A stretch of 64,000 nucleotides of DNA from JAOAPY01 sp041492185 (GTDB taxonomy: Bacteria; Acidobacteriota; Blastocatellia; Pyrinomonadales; Pyrinomonadaceae): assembly GCA_041492185.1 (NCBI GenBank), contig JBGPWL010000005.1, forward strand, positions 37,472 to 101,471. Reading direction: 5' to 3'. Shown here in pieces: positions 15,998-23,799 of the stretch. A program made the translations under genes and the position numbers. Position 1 is the first letter of the stretch. Each line of letters begins with the position of its first letter. The notes under the pieces are model-generated. The model saw only the letters and a list, made by a program, of their open reading frames with translations, was not told the DNA's origin and did not search any database.

Positions 15998-17101
15998 ATG
16001 AATACGGATCGAATCCAGGCGAGACGCGGCGAACGTGGTTCTGTTCTGGCGGTGAGCACCATCGCGATGCTCGGATTGCTGCTCGCCACCGGATTGGCTG
16101 TCGATGTTAGTCACTTCTACACAGCCAAGGCTGAGTTGCAGAACGCGGCGGATGCGGCCGCGCTCGCGGGTGCGTCGCAGTTGAATTCAACTTCGGGCGG
16201 CATCAATTTAGCGGTTGCCGAGGCCACCAAGTCGCTGAACAATTACGACTTCAAAAACCTTGTCAACCTATCCAGCGCGGACGTTACTTTCAGCTCGAAC
16301 CTGAATGGCGCGTACGTGGATTTCGCCACAGCCCAGAGTAACCCGACGGCTATGCGGTTTGTAAAAGTGACGATACCGCCAAAGCCTGTGAACGTCGCAT
16401 TCGCGGGGATCGTGTTGGGCCAGACCAAGAACATTGGCGCCACAGCGACGGCAGGGCTGTCAGTGGGATTGACGATGAACAAGTTCTACACGGCTTACAC
16501 ATTCATCGAGTCGTCCGGAGCGCCGATCAATTCGGGCCAGGTCTACACGTTGAGTGCGCAAGCGGGCAACAATAACTCACCCACGAGCTATCGTGTACTG
16601 GCTGGACCTGACGGCGATCTGATTCTGACGGGACAGCTACACGCTTACGGCTACATCGGAACGAGCTACAACGTAGCGAACTTGATCAGCTCGGAGATGT
16701 GCCGTTACGCGAAGATTGGGATGAACACTCGCTTCGGTGACTATACCGTGCACCCGAACGTCAATCCCACCGACGAGCCACCCGACACTATTACGCAGGA
16801 GAACATTACCTACGCGCAATACACCACCATGCAAGGTAACGGCGTGGTGCAGGCGGCCAATGGCGTACGGAACCGTCGCGTTTTCACGGTGCCCATTGCC
16901 TTGAACACTACCTACAACACAACGAATCGCACCGTGACCGCAAATCGCATTGCTCCGTTCTTCGTACGCCGGAAGGTCGGCGCGGATTGCACACTCGAAA
17001 TCGAATACATCGGCAGCAACGCGATCGCAGTAGCCGACGGCACTTTCTCGCCCGGCTTACCGCAAATCGGCGGCTTATCAATTCCAGTTTTGTACAAGTG
17101 A
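15998..17101 (+). CDS. tadG: TadG-like pilus-assembly protein with N-terminal TadE/G anchor
   Basis: A 367-residue protein. Its N-terminus RRGERGSVLAVSTIAMLGLL is a TadE/G-type pseudopilin helix, followed by VDVSHFYTAKAELQNAADAAALAGA, the Tad_G/DUF2134-like signature of TadG proteins. There is no von Willebrand A domain, which longer TadG proteins have, so this is a short or variant form. The remaining part is beta-rich, contains two cysteines far apart (about residues 233 and 327) and is likely exported. In other Tad systems TadE/F/G are minor pilins needed for pilus formation. The gene is followed after 5 bases by a TadE gene. Confidence 0.8.
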   Translation: MNTDRIQARRGERGSVLAVSTIAMLGLLLATGLAVDVSHFYTAKAELQNAADAAALAGASQLNSTSGGINLAVAEATKSLNNYDFKNLVNLSSADVTFSSNLNGAYVDFATAQSNPTAMRFVKVTIPPKPVNVAFAGIVLGQTKNIGATATAGLSVGLTMNKFYTAYTFIESSGAPINSGQVYTLSAQAGNNNSPTSYRVLAGPDGDLILTGQLHAYGYIGTSYNVANLISSEMCRYAKIGMNTRFGDYTVHPNVNPTDEPPDTITQENITYAQYTTMQGNGVVQAANGVRNRRVFTVPIALNTTYNTTNRTVTANRIAPFFVRRKVGADCTLEIEYIGSNAIAVADGTFSPGLPQIGGLSIPVLYK

Positions 17102-17106
17102 GGTGA

Positions 17107-17637
17107 ATGATGCAAAAGCGGCCAATCAGATTTCCGAGGCTCTGTCGTTTCCTCGGTCGTGAGGAAGGAATTCAAATAGTGGAGTTGGCGATCGCGCTCC
17201 CCGTCATGCTGATGCTAATGGGCTCAGTCGCCGAGTTTGCGCGTTTCTTTTACACGTATACGACGCTTACGAACGCGGTGCGCGCCGGCGCTCGTCATGC
17301 CAGCAAATGGGAAAGAAACGCTTCCTGGACGTTTCCGGAAACCAGCAACGTTGTTGTTTATGGCGATTTTTCCAACACGTCAACTGCCTGCCCGAGCGGT
17401 CAGCCTGGGCCCTGCCCCATTTTGCCGGGTCTAAGCACGAGCAATGTGGTGGTTCAGGCGAATGGCCCTTCAGTGAACAACATTGATTCAGTGACAGTGA
17501 AGATAGTCAATTACAAGTACGTCCCTCTATTTGATATCGGCGCGCTGACGGGCATTCCTGCGCTGTCGTTGAATATTGATATGAATGCGAGCGCAACGAT
17601 GCATCAACTTTACAACGGCCCTACGGCCGGCTCGTGA
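17107..17637 (+). CDS. tadE: TadE-family pseudopilin 1
   Basis: A 176-residue protein with the TadE motif EEGIQIVELAIALPVMLMLM: the charged pre-helix, Glu at position 5 of the helix and a long hydrophobic stretch, followed by GSVAEFARFFYTYTTLTNAVRAGAR. The downstream body has two Cys in a short loop (about residues 98-106). Two adjacent ATG codons open the frame (17107 and 17110). It is probably processed by CpaA and acts as a minor pilin. It starts 5 bases after the TadG-like gene, suggesting translational coupling. Confidence 0.88.
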   Translation: MMQKRPIRFPRLCRFLGREEGIQIVELAIALPVMLMLMGSVAEFARFFYTYTTLTNAVRAGARHASKWERNASWTFPETSNVVVYGDFSNTSTACPSGQPGPCPILPGLSTSNVVVQANGPSVNNIDSVTVKIVNYKYVPLFDIGALTGIPALSLNIDMNASATMHQLYNGPTAGS

Positions 17638-17671
17638 GATTCCTGAAGACCATTAACACAGGGAGTTTTGT

Positions 17672-18169
17672 ATGCAATATCAAACCAACAAGAGCGAGCG
17701 AGGCGCGGCGCTCGTGGAGTTTGCGATCGTCGCCACAATTTTTCTGACGGTGTTGTTTGGAGTCATCGAGTTTGGACGGATGTTCTGGACGCACAACGCG
17801 CTGCGCGACGCCGCGCGCCGCGGAACCCGTTATGCCACCGTTCGCAAGAACGATGCAGCCGGGATCGCGGCGGTGAAGAACATGGTTGTTTACGGCGATC
17901 CAAATGTAAGTTCCGGAACACCCGTTGTGAGCGGTCTGACGACGGCTAATGTGGCTGTGAATTATCAAAACTACAACGGACTTCAATTGAGTTCGCGAGC
18001 CACTGTCACCATCACTGGCTATCAGTTTCAATTCTCGGTGCCGTTGATTGGCGGGACGCTGGACATGCCAATCTACAGCACGTCGTTGCCTGGCGAGAGC
18101 GCCGGCTATGTCCCCTGCGATGTGCCCAGCGGAACTCCTTTCGCTCCGTGCAACATCATTCCTAACTAA
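17672..18169 (+). CDS. tadE: TadE-family pseudopilin 2
   Basis: A 165-residue paralogue of the preceding gene. It has the classic N-terminal motif ERGAALVEFAIVATIFLTVL and GVIEFGRMFWTHNALRDAARRG, the TadE signature. The body has the same strand pattern as the first TadE, with NMVVYGDPN matching NVVVYGDFS. CDVPSGTPFAPC near the end carries two cysteines that could form a disulfide. The similarity suggests an old duplication inside the cluster. An AGGGAG box lies a few bases before the ATG. Confidence 0.9.
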   Translation: MQYQTNKSERGAALVEFAIVATIFLTVLFGVIEFGRMFWTHNALRDAARRGTRYATVRKNDAAGIAAVKNMVVYGDPNVSSGTPVVSGLTTANVAVNYQNYNGLQLSSRATVTITGYQFQFSVPLIGGTLDMPIYSTSLPGESAGYVPCDVPSGTPFAPCNIIPN

Positions 18170-18177
18170 TACAGAAC

Positions 18178-18200
18178 CGCGAGCGGTAGCGAGCGGCCGG
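18178..18200. repeat. Short repeat-like element CGCGAGCGG-TAGCGAGCGG
   Basis: The spacer between tadE and cpaE holds CGCGAGCGGTAGCGAGCGG, two near-copies of GCGAGCGG. Similar GC-rich GCGAGCGG strings are common intergenic repeats in this phylum, from memory. No other copy of the same length was noticed in this window. Confidence 0.3.
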
Positions 18201-18236
18201 CGTATTTGAAAACCAGAATCCACAATTGACAATCCT

Positions 18237-19463
18237 ATGACCCAACCACTTTCTTTCGTTGTACTGAGCACTGGTCTCGACAACTTCAAAGAGATCAGGA
18301 CGGCGCTGGCCGCCGACAGTCGGGTGCGCCTGCTTGCGGGCGGCAATGATATCGAGCAGGTGTACGAAGAGATTTTGCGATTGAAACCTTCGTCGGCGAT
18401 CATTACGCTTGGCGCCAACGCCGAGCAAGCGATCACGTTAATTAAGCGACTAACTCTCGAACGACCGGCCATGGCGGTGATTTCCGCCGGTCACGAGACT
18501 TCCCCGGATCTGATTCTCAGAAGTCTGCGGGCCGGTGCGCGCGATTTTTTGCGGCTGCCAATAATCGTCGACGAGCTGAAGACCGTCCTCGATCGCACGT
18601 CTGAATTTTCCGCTGGACAGATCGAAGCCCCCAAAAAGAAAGGGCGCATGATCGCGGTCTTTTCCAGCAAAGGCGGTTGTGGCACTTCGTTCATCGCCAC
18701 CAATCTTGCCGCGGCCAATTCAGCGCCCACAGTACTCGTCGATCTGAATCTGCAGGCGGGGGATCTACCGCTCTTCCTGGGTGTCGATCCAAAGTATTCA
18801 ATCGCCGACGTCGCTGAAAACCGATCGCGCCTCGACAAAGCGTTGATCATGAGCTTGCTCACGCCTTATTCGTCGCATCTTTCGCTTTTGGCTGCTCCGA
18901 GAGAGGTTGATTCGGCGGACGACATCGAGCCTGAGCACGTCTTCGAAGTGCTCGAACGATTACGCGAATCGTTTGACTACATCGTGCTTGATCCGCAGCA
19001 CACTTTTGACGCGATCACCTTGCAGGCGCTGGACCAGGCGGACGATATAGTGCTGGTGTTGACACTCGATATTCCGGCAATTCGCAGCACGCAGCGCGCG
19101 CTGGAAATCTTCGACCGGCTCGGTTATCCGCGGCAGAAGATTCGGATCGTCGTCAATCGCTGGAGCAAGCAGATCGATCTGGATCTGCGCCAGGTCGAGA
19201 AGTTTCTTGGCGAGCCGGTCGCCGCTTTCATTCCCAGCGATTACCAGACAACCGTTACCTCGATAAACCTGGGGCGACCGCTGGTTCAATCAGAATCGAA
19301 TTCGAAGATCGCGCAAGAGATCAAACGCCTGGCGCGCACCATTACCGGCTGTAAACCTGTATTGGAAGAAGCAAAACCAAGACGCGCTTTCTGGGGCTCC
19401 TTCTTTCGGCGTGAGCCAACTCAACCGCAATTTGATTTTCAGACCAGAATGGAAAAAGTTTAG
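18237..19463 (+). CDS. cpaE: CpaE/TadZ-like pilus localisation ATPase (MinD/ParA family)
   Basis: A 408-residue protein. Residues 1-125 form an atypical receiver domain; the strand where the phospho-Asp should be reads SSAIITLGAN, so phosphorylation is unlikely, as is usual in TadZ/CpaE. Residues 137-370 are a MinD/ParA ATPase with deviant Walker A SSKGGCGTS (143-151), which keeps the signature Lys near the start of the loop, and a Walker B-like strand FDYIVLDPQ. In other bacteria TadZ/CpaE localises the assembly machine at the pole and dimerises on ATP. It is followed by an inverted-repeat element and then the secretion ATPase gene. Confidence 0.88.
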   Translation: MTQPLSFVVLSTGLDNFKEIRTALAADSRVRLLAGGNDIEQVYEEILRLKPSSAIITLGANAEQAITLIKRLTLERPAMAVISAGHETSPDLILRSLRAGARDFLRLPIIVDELKTVLDRTSEFSAGQIEAPKKKGRMIAVFSSKGGCGTSFIATNLAAANSAPTVLVDLNLQAGDLPLFLGVDPKYSIADVAENRSRLDKALIMSLLTPYSSHLSLLAAPREVDSADDIEPEHVFEVLERLRESFDYIVLDPQHTFDAITLQALDQADDIVLVLTLDIPAIRSTQRALEIFDRLGYPRQKIRIVVNRWSKQIDLDLRQVEKFLGEPVAAFIPSDYQTTVTSINLGRPLVQSESNSKIAQEIKRLARTITGCKPVLEEAKPRRAFWGSFFRREPTQPQFDFQTRMEKV

Positions 19464-19472
19464 CAAATGAAA

Positions 19473-19570
19473 TGTCCGACAAACTTCAGTTTGTCGTGAA
19501 TTGAGCAAGAGAACAGACCAGCGACAAACTGAAGGAACCTCTGATCAAGATAGATGAAGTTTGTCGGACA
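19473..19570. repeat. REP/BIME-like nested inverted repeat immediately upstream of cpaF
   Basis: The outer arms TGTCCGACAAACTTCA (19473-19488) and TGAAGTTTGTCGGACA (19555-19570) are perfect 16-bp inverted copies. An inner pair, CTTCAGTTTGTCG (19484-19496) and CGACAAACTGAAG (19522-19534), is also perfectly inverted. The first arm alone can fold through CGACAAAC/GTTTGTCG, so the core CGACAAACT occurs four times in alternating orientation. This is the architecture of REP pairs or a very small MITE. It occupies nearly the whole spacer between cpaE and cpaF. Confidence 0.8.
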
Positions 19571-19587
19571 GACTAGCGGTAATCATC

Positions 19588-20928
19588 ATGGCACTACGCG
19601 AACGACTAATTAAAGAAACGAGTTTTGCCGGCTTGAACGTTCCGGGCGATGGCAACGGCAACGGGCAGCCCACCTTTCAGGAGATGAAGTCGCGCCTGCA
19701 TCGCGCGCTCATCAACAAGATGGATTTGAGTAAGCTCGCTTCGCTCGCCCCGGATCAGGTTCACGCTGAGGTGTCACGCCTGGCGGAGAGCGTGTTGGCC
19801 CAGGAAGCGATGCCGCTGTCGGCACCTGAACGAGAACGGCTGGTTAACGATGTCCGGCACGAGCTGTTTGGACTTGGGCCAATCGAGCCTCTCTTGAAAG
19901 ACCCAACCATCTCGGACATTCTCGTCAACTCGCATAAGACAATCTATATTGAGCGCCGCGGCAAGCTCGAATTGACGGACGTCGCTTTCAAAGACGACGA
20001 GCATTTGATGCGCGTCATCGAGCGAATCGTTTCGTCTGTCGGCCGGCGCATCGACGAATCTTCGCCAATGGTTGATGCGCGCCTGCGCGACGGCTCGCGC
20101 GTCAACGCAATCATCCCGCCACTTTCAATCGACGGTCCGGTGCTCTCGATTCGCCGCTTCGGCGCCGAGCCCCTCCGGATAGATGCGCTGATTGAAAACA
20201 AAGCTTTGACCAAAGATATTGCCGAGATGCTGGAGATGTGCGTCAACGCGCGGCTCAACGTTTTGATCTCAGGGGGCACCGGCGCAGGCAAGACGACGCT
20301 GCTCAACGCGCTCTCAGCTCACATTCCCGAATACGAGCGCATCGTCACCATTGAAGACTCCGCGGAACTGCAACTGCAGCAACCGCACGTTGTGCGCCTG
20401 GAAACACGCCCGCCAAACATCGAAGGCCGCGGGGAAGTTACGCAACGCGATCTCGTGAAGAATGCGTTGCGCATGCGGCCCGATCGCATAGTCATCGGAG
20501 AGGTGCGCGGCGGCGAAGCGATCGACATGTTGCAGGCAATGAATACCGGACACGACGGCAGCTTGACAACGATTCACGCTAACACGCCACGCGATGCACT
20601 GGCTCGGCTCGAGACCATGATCCAGATGACCGGCATGCGGCTGTCAGAGCGCGCGATGCGCCAGCAAGTTGCGTCGGCGATCGATCTCGTTTTGCAAGTG
20701 GCGCGTTTCTCCGACGGTGCGCGGCGCGTCACTTCCATCTCCGAAATCACCGGCATGGAAGGCGACACGATAACCATGCAGGAGATTTTCCAGTACGAAC
20801 GAACCGGCGTCGATTCGCAGGGACAGGTCATTGGACGTTTCCGGCCAACGGGTATTCGTCCGCGCTTTGCCGAACGGCTCAAGGCCTCTGGTCTGCAACT
20901 GCCGCGAATATTTTTTGAGGACGTGTAA
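19588..20928 (+). CDS. cpaF: Pilus assembly/secretion ATPase CpaF/TadA (type II/IV secretion ATPase)
   Basis: A 446-residue hexameric motor ATPase of the Tad system. The N-terminal all-alpha region contains ERLVNDVRHELFGLGPIEPLL; the catalytic domain has Walker A SGGTGAGKTTLLNAL (about residues 229-243), the Asp box ERIVTIEDSAELQL, Walker B (RPDRIVIGEVRGGEA) and the His box GSLTTIHANTP. It should power assembly of Flp pilin and possibly retraction. I set the start at the ATG 19588. The longer frame begins at a TTG inside the repeat element and adds residues without family match. No good Shine-Dalgarno precedes 19588, probably because the repeat replaced or abuts the leader. Confidence 0.95.
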   Translation: MALRERLIKETSFAGLNVPGDGNGNGQPTFQEMKSRLHRALINKMDLSKLASLAPDQVHAEVSRLAESVLAQEAMPLSAPERERLVNDVRHELFGLGPIEPLLKDPTISDILVNSHKTIYIERRGKLELTDVAFKDDEHLMRVIERIVSSVGRRIDESSPMVDARLRDGSRVNAIIPPLSIDGPVLSIRRFGAEPLRIDALIENKALTKDIAEMLEMCVNARLNVLISGGTGAGKTTLLNALSAHIPEYERIVTIEDSAELQLQQPHVVRLETRPPNIEGRGEVTQRDLVKNALRMRPDRIVIGEVRGGEAIDMLQAMNTGHDGSLTTIHANTPRDALARLETMIQMTGMRLSERAMRQQVASAIDLVLQVARFSDGARRVTSISEITGMEGDTITMQEIFQYERTGVDSQGQVIGRFRPTGIRPRFAERLKASGLQLPRIFFEDV

Positions 20929-20934
20929 CTGAAA

Positions 20935-21900
20935 ATGCTGATTTCCTTCATGGTATTTGTGTTCGCGCTTTTTCTTGTGCTCGGCGCCTATTTGTTGGCG
21001 ACGCACGGGACGGACAAGAAGCGCGCGCGAATGCAGAAGCGGCTGGCGGAGGCTTTGCTTCATTCGTCGCACACTGAAGACGTCGAAGTCGTCCTGGCGC
21101 GCAACGAACTGATGAGCGAAATACCGTGGGTGAATCGCTCGCTGGTCCAGCTTCAGTCCGCGATGCAGTTGAAGCGCATCCTGGATCAAGCGGACTTGCA
21201 CATCACTCCTTCACGTCTCGTGATGTTCTCGGGCATGGCCGGCATCCTGGCCGCGTTGGCTGTGTCGGTAATCAGCGAGTCCATTTTGTTGATGGTCGCC
21301 TGCGGTCTGATCGCAGCGGCCTTGCCGTTCGTGCATGTCTGGTGGAAGCGAAAGAAACGCTTCAACTCGTTCCTTGAACAGTTACCGGACGCTCTCGATC
21401 TGATGAGCCGCGCGCTGATGGCCGGTCACGCTTTCTCGGAAGCGCTGCAAATGGTTTCGAGCGAGATGCCCGAACCAACCGCCACTGAGTTTCGCAAGAC
21501 TTATGACGAACAAAATCTTGGCTTGTCACTCAAGCTCGCGCTCGAAAACTTCACGCAGCGAATGCCGTTGCTGGATCTGCGGATATGCGTGACGGCTATA
21601 CTGATTCAGCGCGAGACCGGCGGCAATTTGGCGGAGATACTGGAAAAGGTTGCTTATACAATCCGCGAGCGCTTCCGCATTATGGGCGATCTGAAAACTC
21701 TGACGACCAGCTCGCGGATGTCGGCCTGGCTGCTTTGCGGCTTGCCGATCTTCGTCGCGGTTGCCGTTACATTTTTGAATCCGGAATACATGAGTGTGCT
21801 CTGGAAGGACCATCGTGGGCACTGGCTGATTGCGACGGCGATGTTTTTGCAAGTTACCGGCATGCTAATCGTAAGAAAGATTTTGAATATCAAGATCTGA
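20935..21900 (+). CDS. tadB: Tad inner-membrane platform protein TadB (type II secretion F family)
   Basis: A 321-residue integral membrane protein with an N-terminal helix (MLISFMVFVFALFLVLGAYLL), a paired helix segment (about 100-135) and C-terminal helices. Between them is the T2SSF domain (about 150-275) with LPDALDLMSRALMAGHAFSEAL and the repeat-typical RETGGNLAEILEKVA. TadB and TadC form the platform on which CpaF acts. It starts 6 bases after the cpaF stop, which indicates tight coupling. Confidence 0.93.
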   Translation: MLISFMVFVFALFLVLGAYLLATHGTDKKRARMQKRLAEALLHSSHTEDVEVVLARNELMSEIPWVNRSLVQLQSAMQLKRILDQADLHITPSRLVMFSGMAGILAALAVSVISESILLMVACGLIAAALPFVHVWWKRKKRFNSFLEQLPDALDLMSRALMAGHAFSEALQMVSSEMPEPTATEFRKTYDEQNLGLSLKLALENFTQRMPLLDLRICVTAILIQRETGGNLAEILEKVAYTIRERFRIMGDLKTLTTSSRMSAWLLCGLPIFVAVAVTFLNPEYMSVLWKDHRGHWLIATAMFLQVTGMLIVRKILNIKI

Positions 21901-21907
21901 TAGCAAC

Positions 21908-22840
21908 ATGCTCATACTAATTGCACTCTCGACTTTCGTTTGCATCTCGCTGGTGATGATGGGCGTCTACTGGCTGCTCGTGCGGCCACAGAGCGCTGCC
22001 ACCGAGCGATTGAAGAAGCTCGGCGACAGAGGCGCGAGTTCTTCTTCCGTCTCGCTTTCAATGGACGATGACCGTCCGGTCACGGAGTTGGCGGGGAGGA
22101 TCGCATCGCCGTTGAATCGCCTCGTACCGGCGTCGGCTGCTGAGGTGCAGAAACTCCAGAAGCAGTTGATGCAAGCGGGGTTTCGATCGCAGGCAGCACC
22201 CTTTATCTTTCGCGCGATTCATCTGGGCATGATGGCCGGCCTTCCCGTCGCCGTTGCTTTGGTTTGCGCGGCACTTAACCGGCCAATTAACTCCGCGTTC
22301 ATGTTGATCCTGCTCGCTTTCGTGATGGGTTTTTTCCTGCCGCGTTACGTTCTGCGGAGAGTAATTCACTCGCGCCAACGACGCATCCGTTGGGGTTTGG
22401 CGGACGCCCTTGATTTGATGGTTGTGTCCGTTGAGGCGGGCCTGGGTTTGAACGCCGCAATGATGAAAGTCAGCAGCGAGCTGAAGGAAGTCCACGTGGA
22501 CGTTAGCGAAGAATTTGAAATCGCGAATCTGGAGATTCGCGTGGGCCGCGAGCGCGACGAAGCGCTGCGCAACCTGGCAGAGCGCACCGGCATTGACGAC
22601 CTGCGCAGTCTGGTGGCGATGTTGATTCAGACGGATCGCTTCGGCACCTCGATCGCAAAAGCGCTGCGTGTGTTCTCGGATTCCTTGCGCACCAAGCGAC
22701 GCCAGCGCGCCGAACAGGAGGCGCAAAAGGCTGCCGTCAAACTCTTGTTTCCACTCGCGTGTTTTCTTTTTCCGACTTTGTTTATCGCTATTCTTGGCCC
22801 CGCGGCCCTCAATCTGATTGACGTTCTCGGCAAGATGTAA
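21908..22840 (+). CDS. tadC: Tad inner-membrane platform protein TadC (type II secretion F family)
   Basis: A 310-residue paralogue of TadB with the same topology: an N-terminal helix (LILIALSTFVCISLVMMGVYWLL), a helix pair (about 105-145), the T2SSF domain (LADALDLMVVSVEAGLGLNAAM; later QTDRFGTSIAKALRVFSDSL) and a C-terminal hydrophobic pair ending near FPTLFIAILGPAAL. It pairs with TadB in the pilus platform. The 7-base gap to tadB fits one operon. A long open frame on the opposite strand here is a codon-bias shadow. Confidence 0.93.
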   Translation: MLILIALSTFVCISLVMMGVYWLLVRPQSAATERLKKLGDRGASSSSVSLSMDDDRPVTELAGRIASPLNRLVPASAAEVQKLQKQLMQAGFRSQAAPFIFRAIHLGMMAGLPVAVALVCAALNRPINSAFMLILLAFVMGFFLPRYVLRRVIHSRQRRIRWGLADALDLMVVSVEAGLGLNAAMMKVSSELKEVHVDVSEEFEIANLEIRVGRERDEALRNLAERTGIDDLRSLVAMLIQTDRFGTSIAKALRVFSDSLRTKRRQRAEQEAQKAAVKLLFPLACFLFPTLFIAILGPAALNLIDVLGKM

Positions 22841-22852
22841 AGGAGCTGGACC

Positions 22853-23785
22853 ATGCGTACACGAACAATAATCGCAATCTTCATCGCGTTGGTATTGACC
22901 ATTGTGGCCACTGCAATGTGGAGCGGCTCGACCATCGAGCGCGACGGTGACACCGATGCAAATGTCATGGAAGATTCCGGATCGCCCGCCGGTCCGAGCA
23001 CGGAAAAAAAGAAGGGCAACAAAGTCGCGCGCGTCTTGTCGGCCCCATTCAAAGCCATCGGCAAGCTCTTCGGACACAAGGATCACAAGCTTGAACGGAT
23101 GACTGAAAAAGATGCCGAGAGGTTTGAGAGCGCGAGCGTGATGAGGTTTGACAGCCCCTCTGCCGAGCAACAGAAACTGAGCACAGGCTCCGCGAAGGAA
23201 CACCTCACCGCGGGCCGCACATTTCTGCAAGCAGGACGAATCAACGAAGCGATCGCTGAGTTATCAACCGCCGTTTCGCTCGATCCAAAACTTGCCGAGG
23301 CGCACAGCCTGCTGGGTCTGGCTTTCGATCAAAAAGGCTTGCGCGACCGCGCGAAAGAATCCTACGAGAAGGCAATGCGCGCGGAGCCCGAAGATGCCCA
23401 AACGCTCAACAACCTCGGCTTTTCACTTTATCAAAGCGGCCACTATCGCGCAGCGGTCGATCGCTTAAAGCGTGCCGCCAAGCTTGCGCCAACCGACGAG
23501 AGAATCTTGAACAATCTGGCATTGGCGTACTGTCGCGTTGGCAAGTTTGAAGACGCTTACAAGAACTTTGCGCGCGCAGGGGGCGAACTCACTGGCCGAC
23601 TCAACACGGCGGCGATGCTGGAAAGACTTGGACGCGATGACGAAGCAATCAAATACTACGAAGCCGCGCGACGCATCGATCCGAACAATTCAATCGCGTC
23701 GAGACGCCTCGCGGATCTTTACCAACGAACCGGTAGAAGCGCGCAGTCTTCTTCAGTCGTTAACCAGTCAATCGCGGAGAGATGA
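22853..23785 (+). CDS. tadD: TadD-like tetratricopeptide-repeat protein
   Basis: A 310-residue protein with an N-terminal membrane anchor (IIAIFIALVLTIVATAMW), a charged linker rich in Lys/Asp (about 25-110) and then at least four TPR units (about 118-300), for example HLTAGRTFLQAGRINEAIAE and NLGFSLYQSGHYRAAVDRLK, with the alternating small/large residues of TPR helices. TadD is needed for pilus biogenesis in other bacteria, probably as an outer-membrane-linked assembly or pilotin-like factor. No lipobox Cys is seen, so unlike some TadD proteins this one is held by a transmembrane helix. AAGGAG lies 7 bases before the ATG. Confidence 0.85.
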   Translation: MRTRTIIAIFIALVLTIVATAMWSGSTIERDGDTDANVMEDSGSPAGPSTEKKKGNKVARVLSAPFKAIGKLFGHKDHKLERMTEKDAERFESASVMRFDSPSAEQQKLSTGSAKEHLTAGRTFLQAGRINEAIAELSTAVSLDPKLAEAHSLLGLAFDQKGLRDRAKESYEKAMRAEPEDAQTLNNLGFSLYQSGHYRAAVDRLKRAAKLAPTDERILNNLALAYCRVGKFEDAYKNFARAGGELTGRLNTAAMLERLGRDDEAIKYYEAARRIDPNNSIASRRLADLYQRTGRSAQSSSVVNQSIAER

Positions 23786-23799
23786 TTTAGGAAAGTCGA

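Noticed and set aside
19561..19587. Upstream TTG start for cpaF
   Set aside because: The TTG lies inside the inverted-repeat arm and would add nine residues unlike any CpaF; the ATG at 19588 opens the conserved N-terminal region.
22058..23230. 390-codon open frame on the minus strand opposite tadC/tadD
   Set aside because: It lies entirely opposite two genes with clear family motifs, and its residues (His/Gln/Arg-rich, no domain) are typical of an antisense shadow caused by codon bias.
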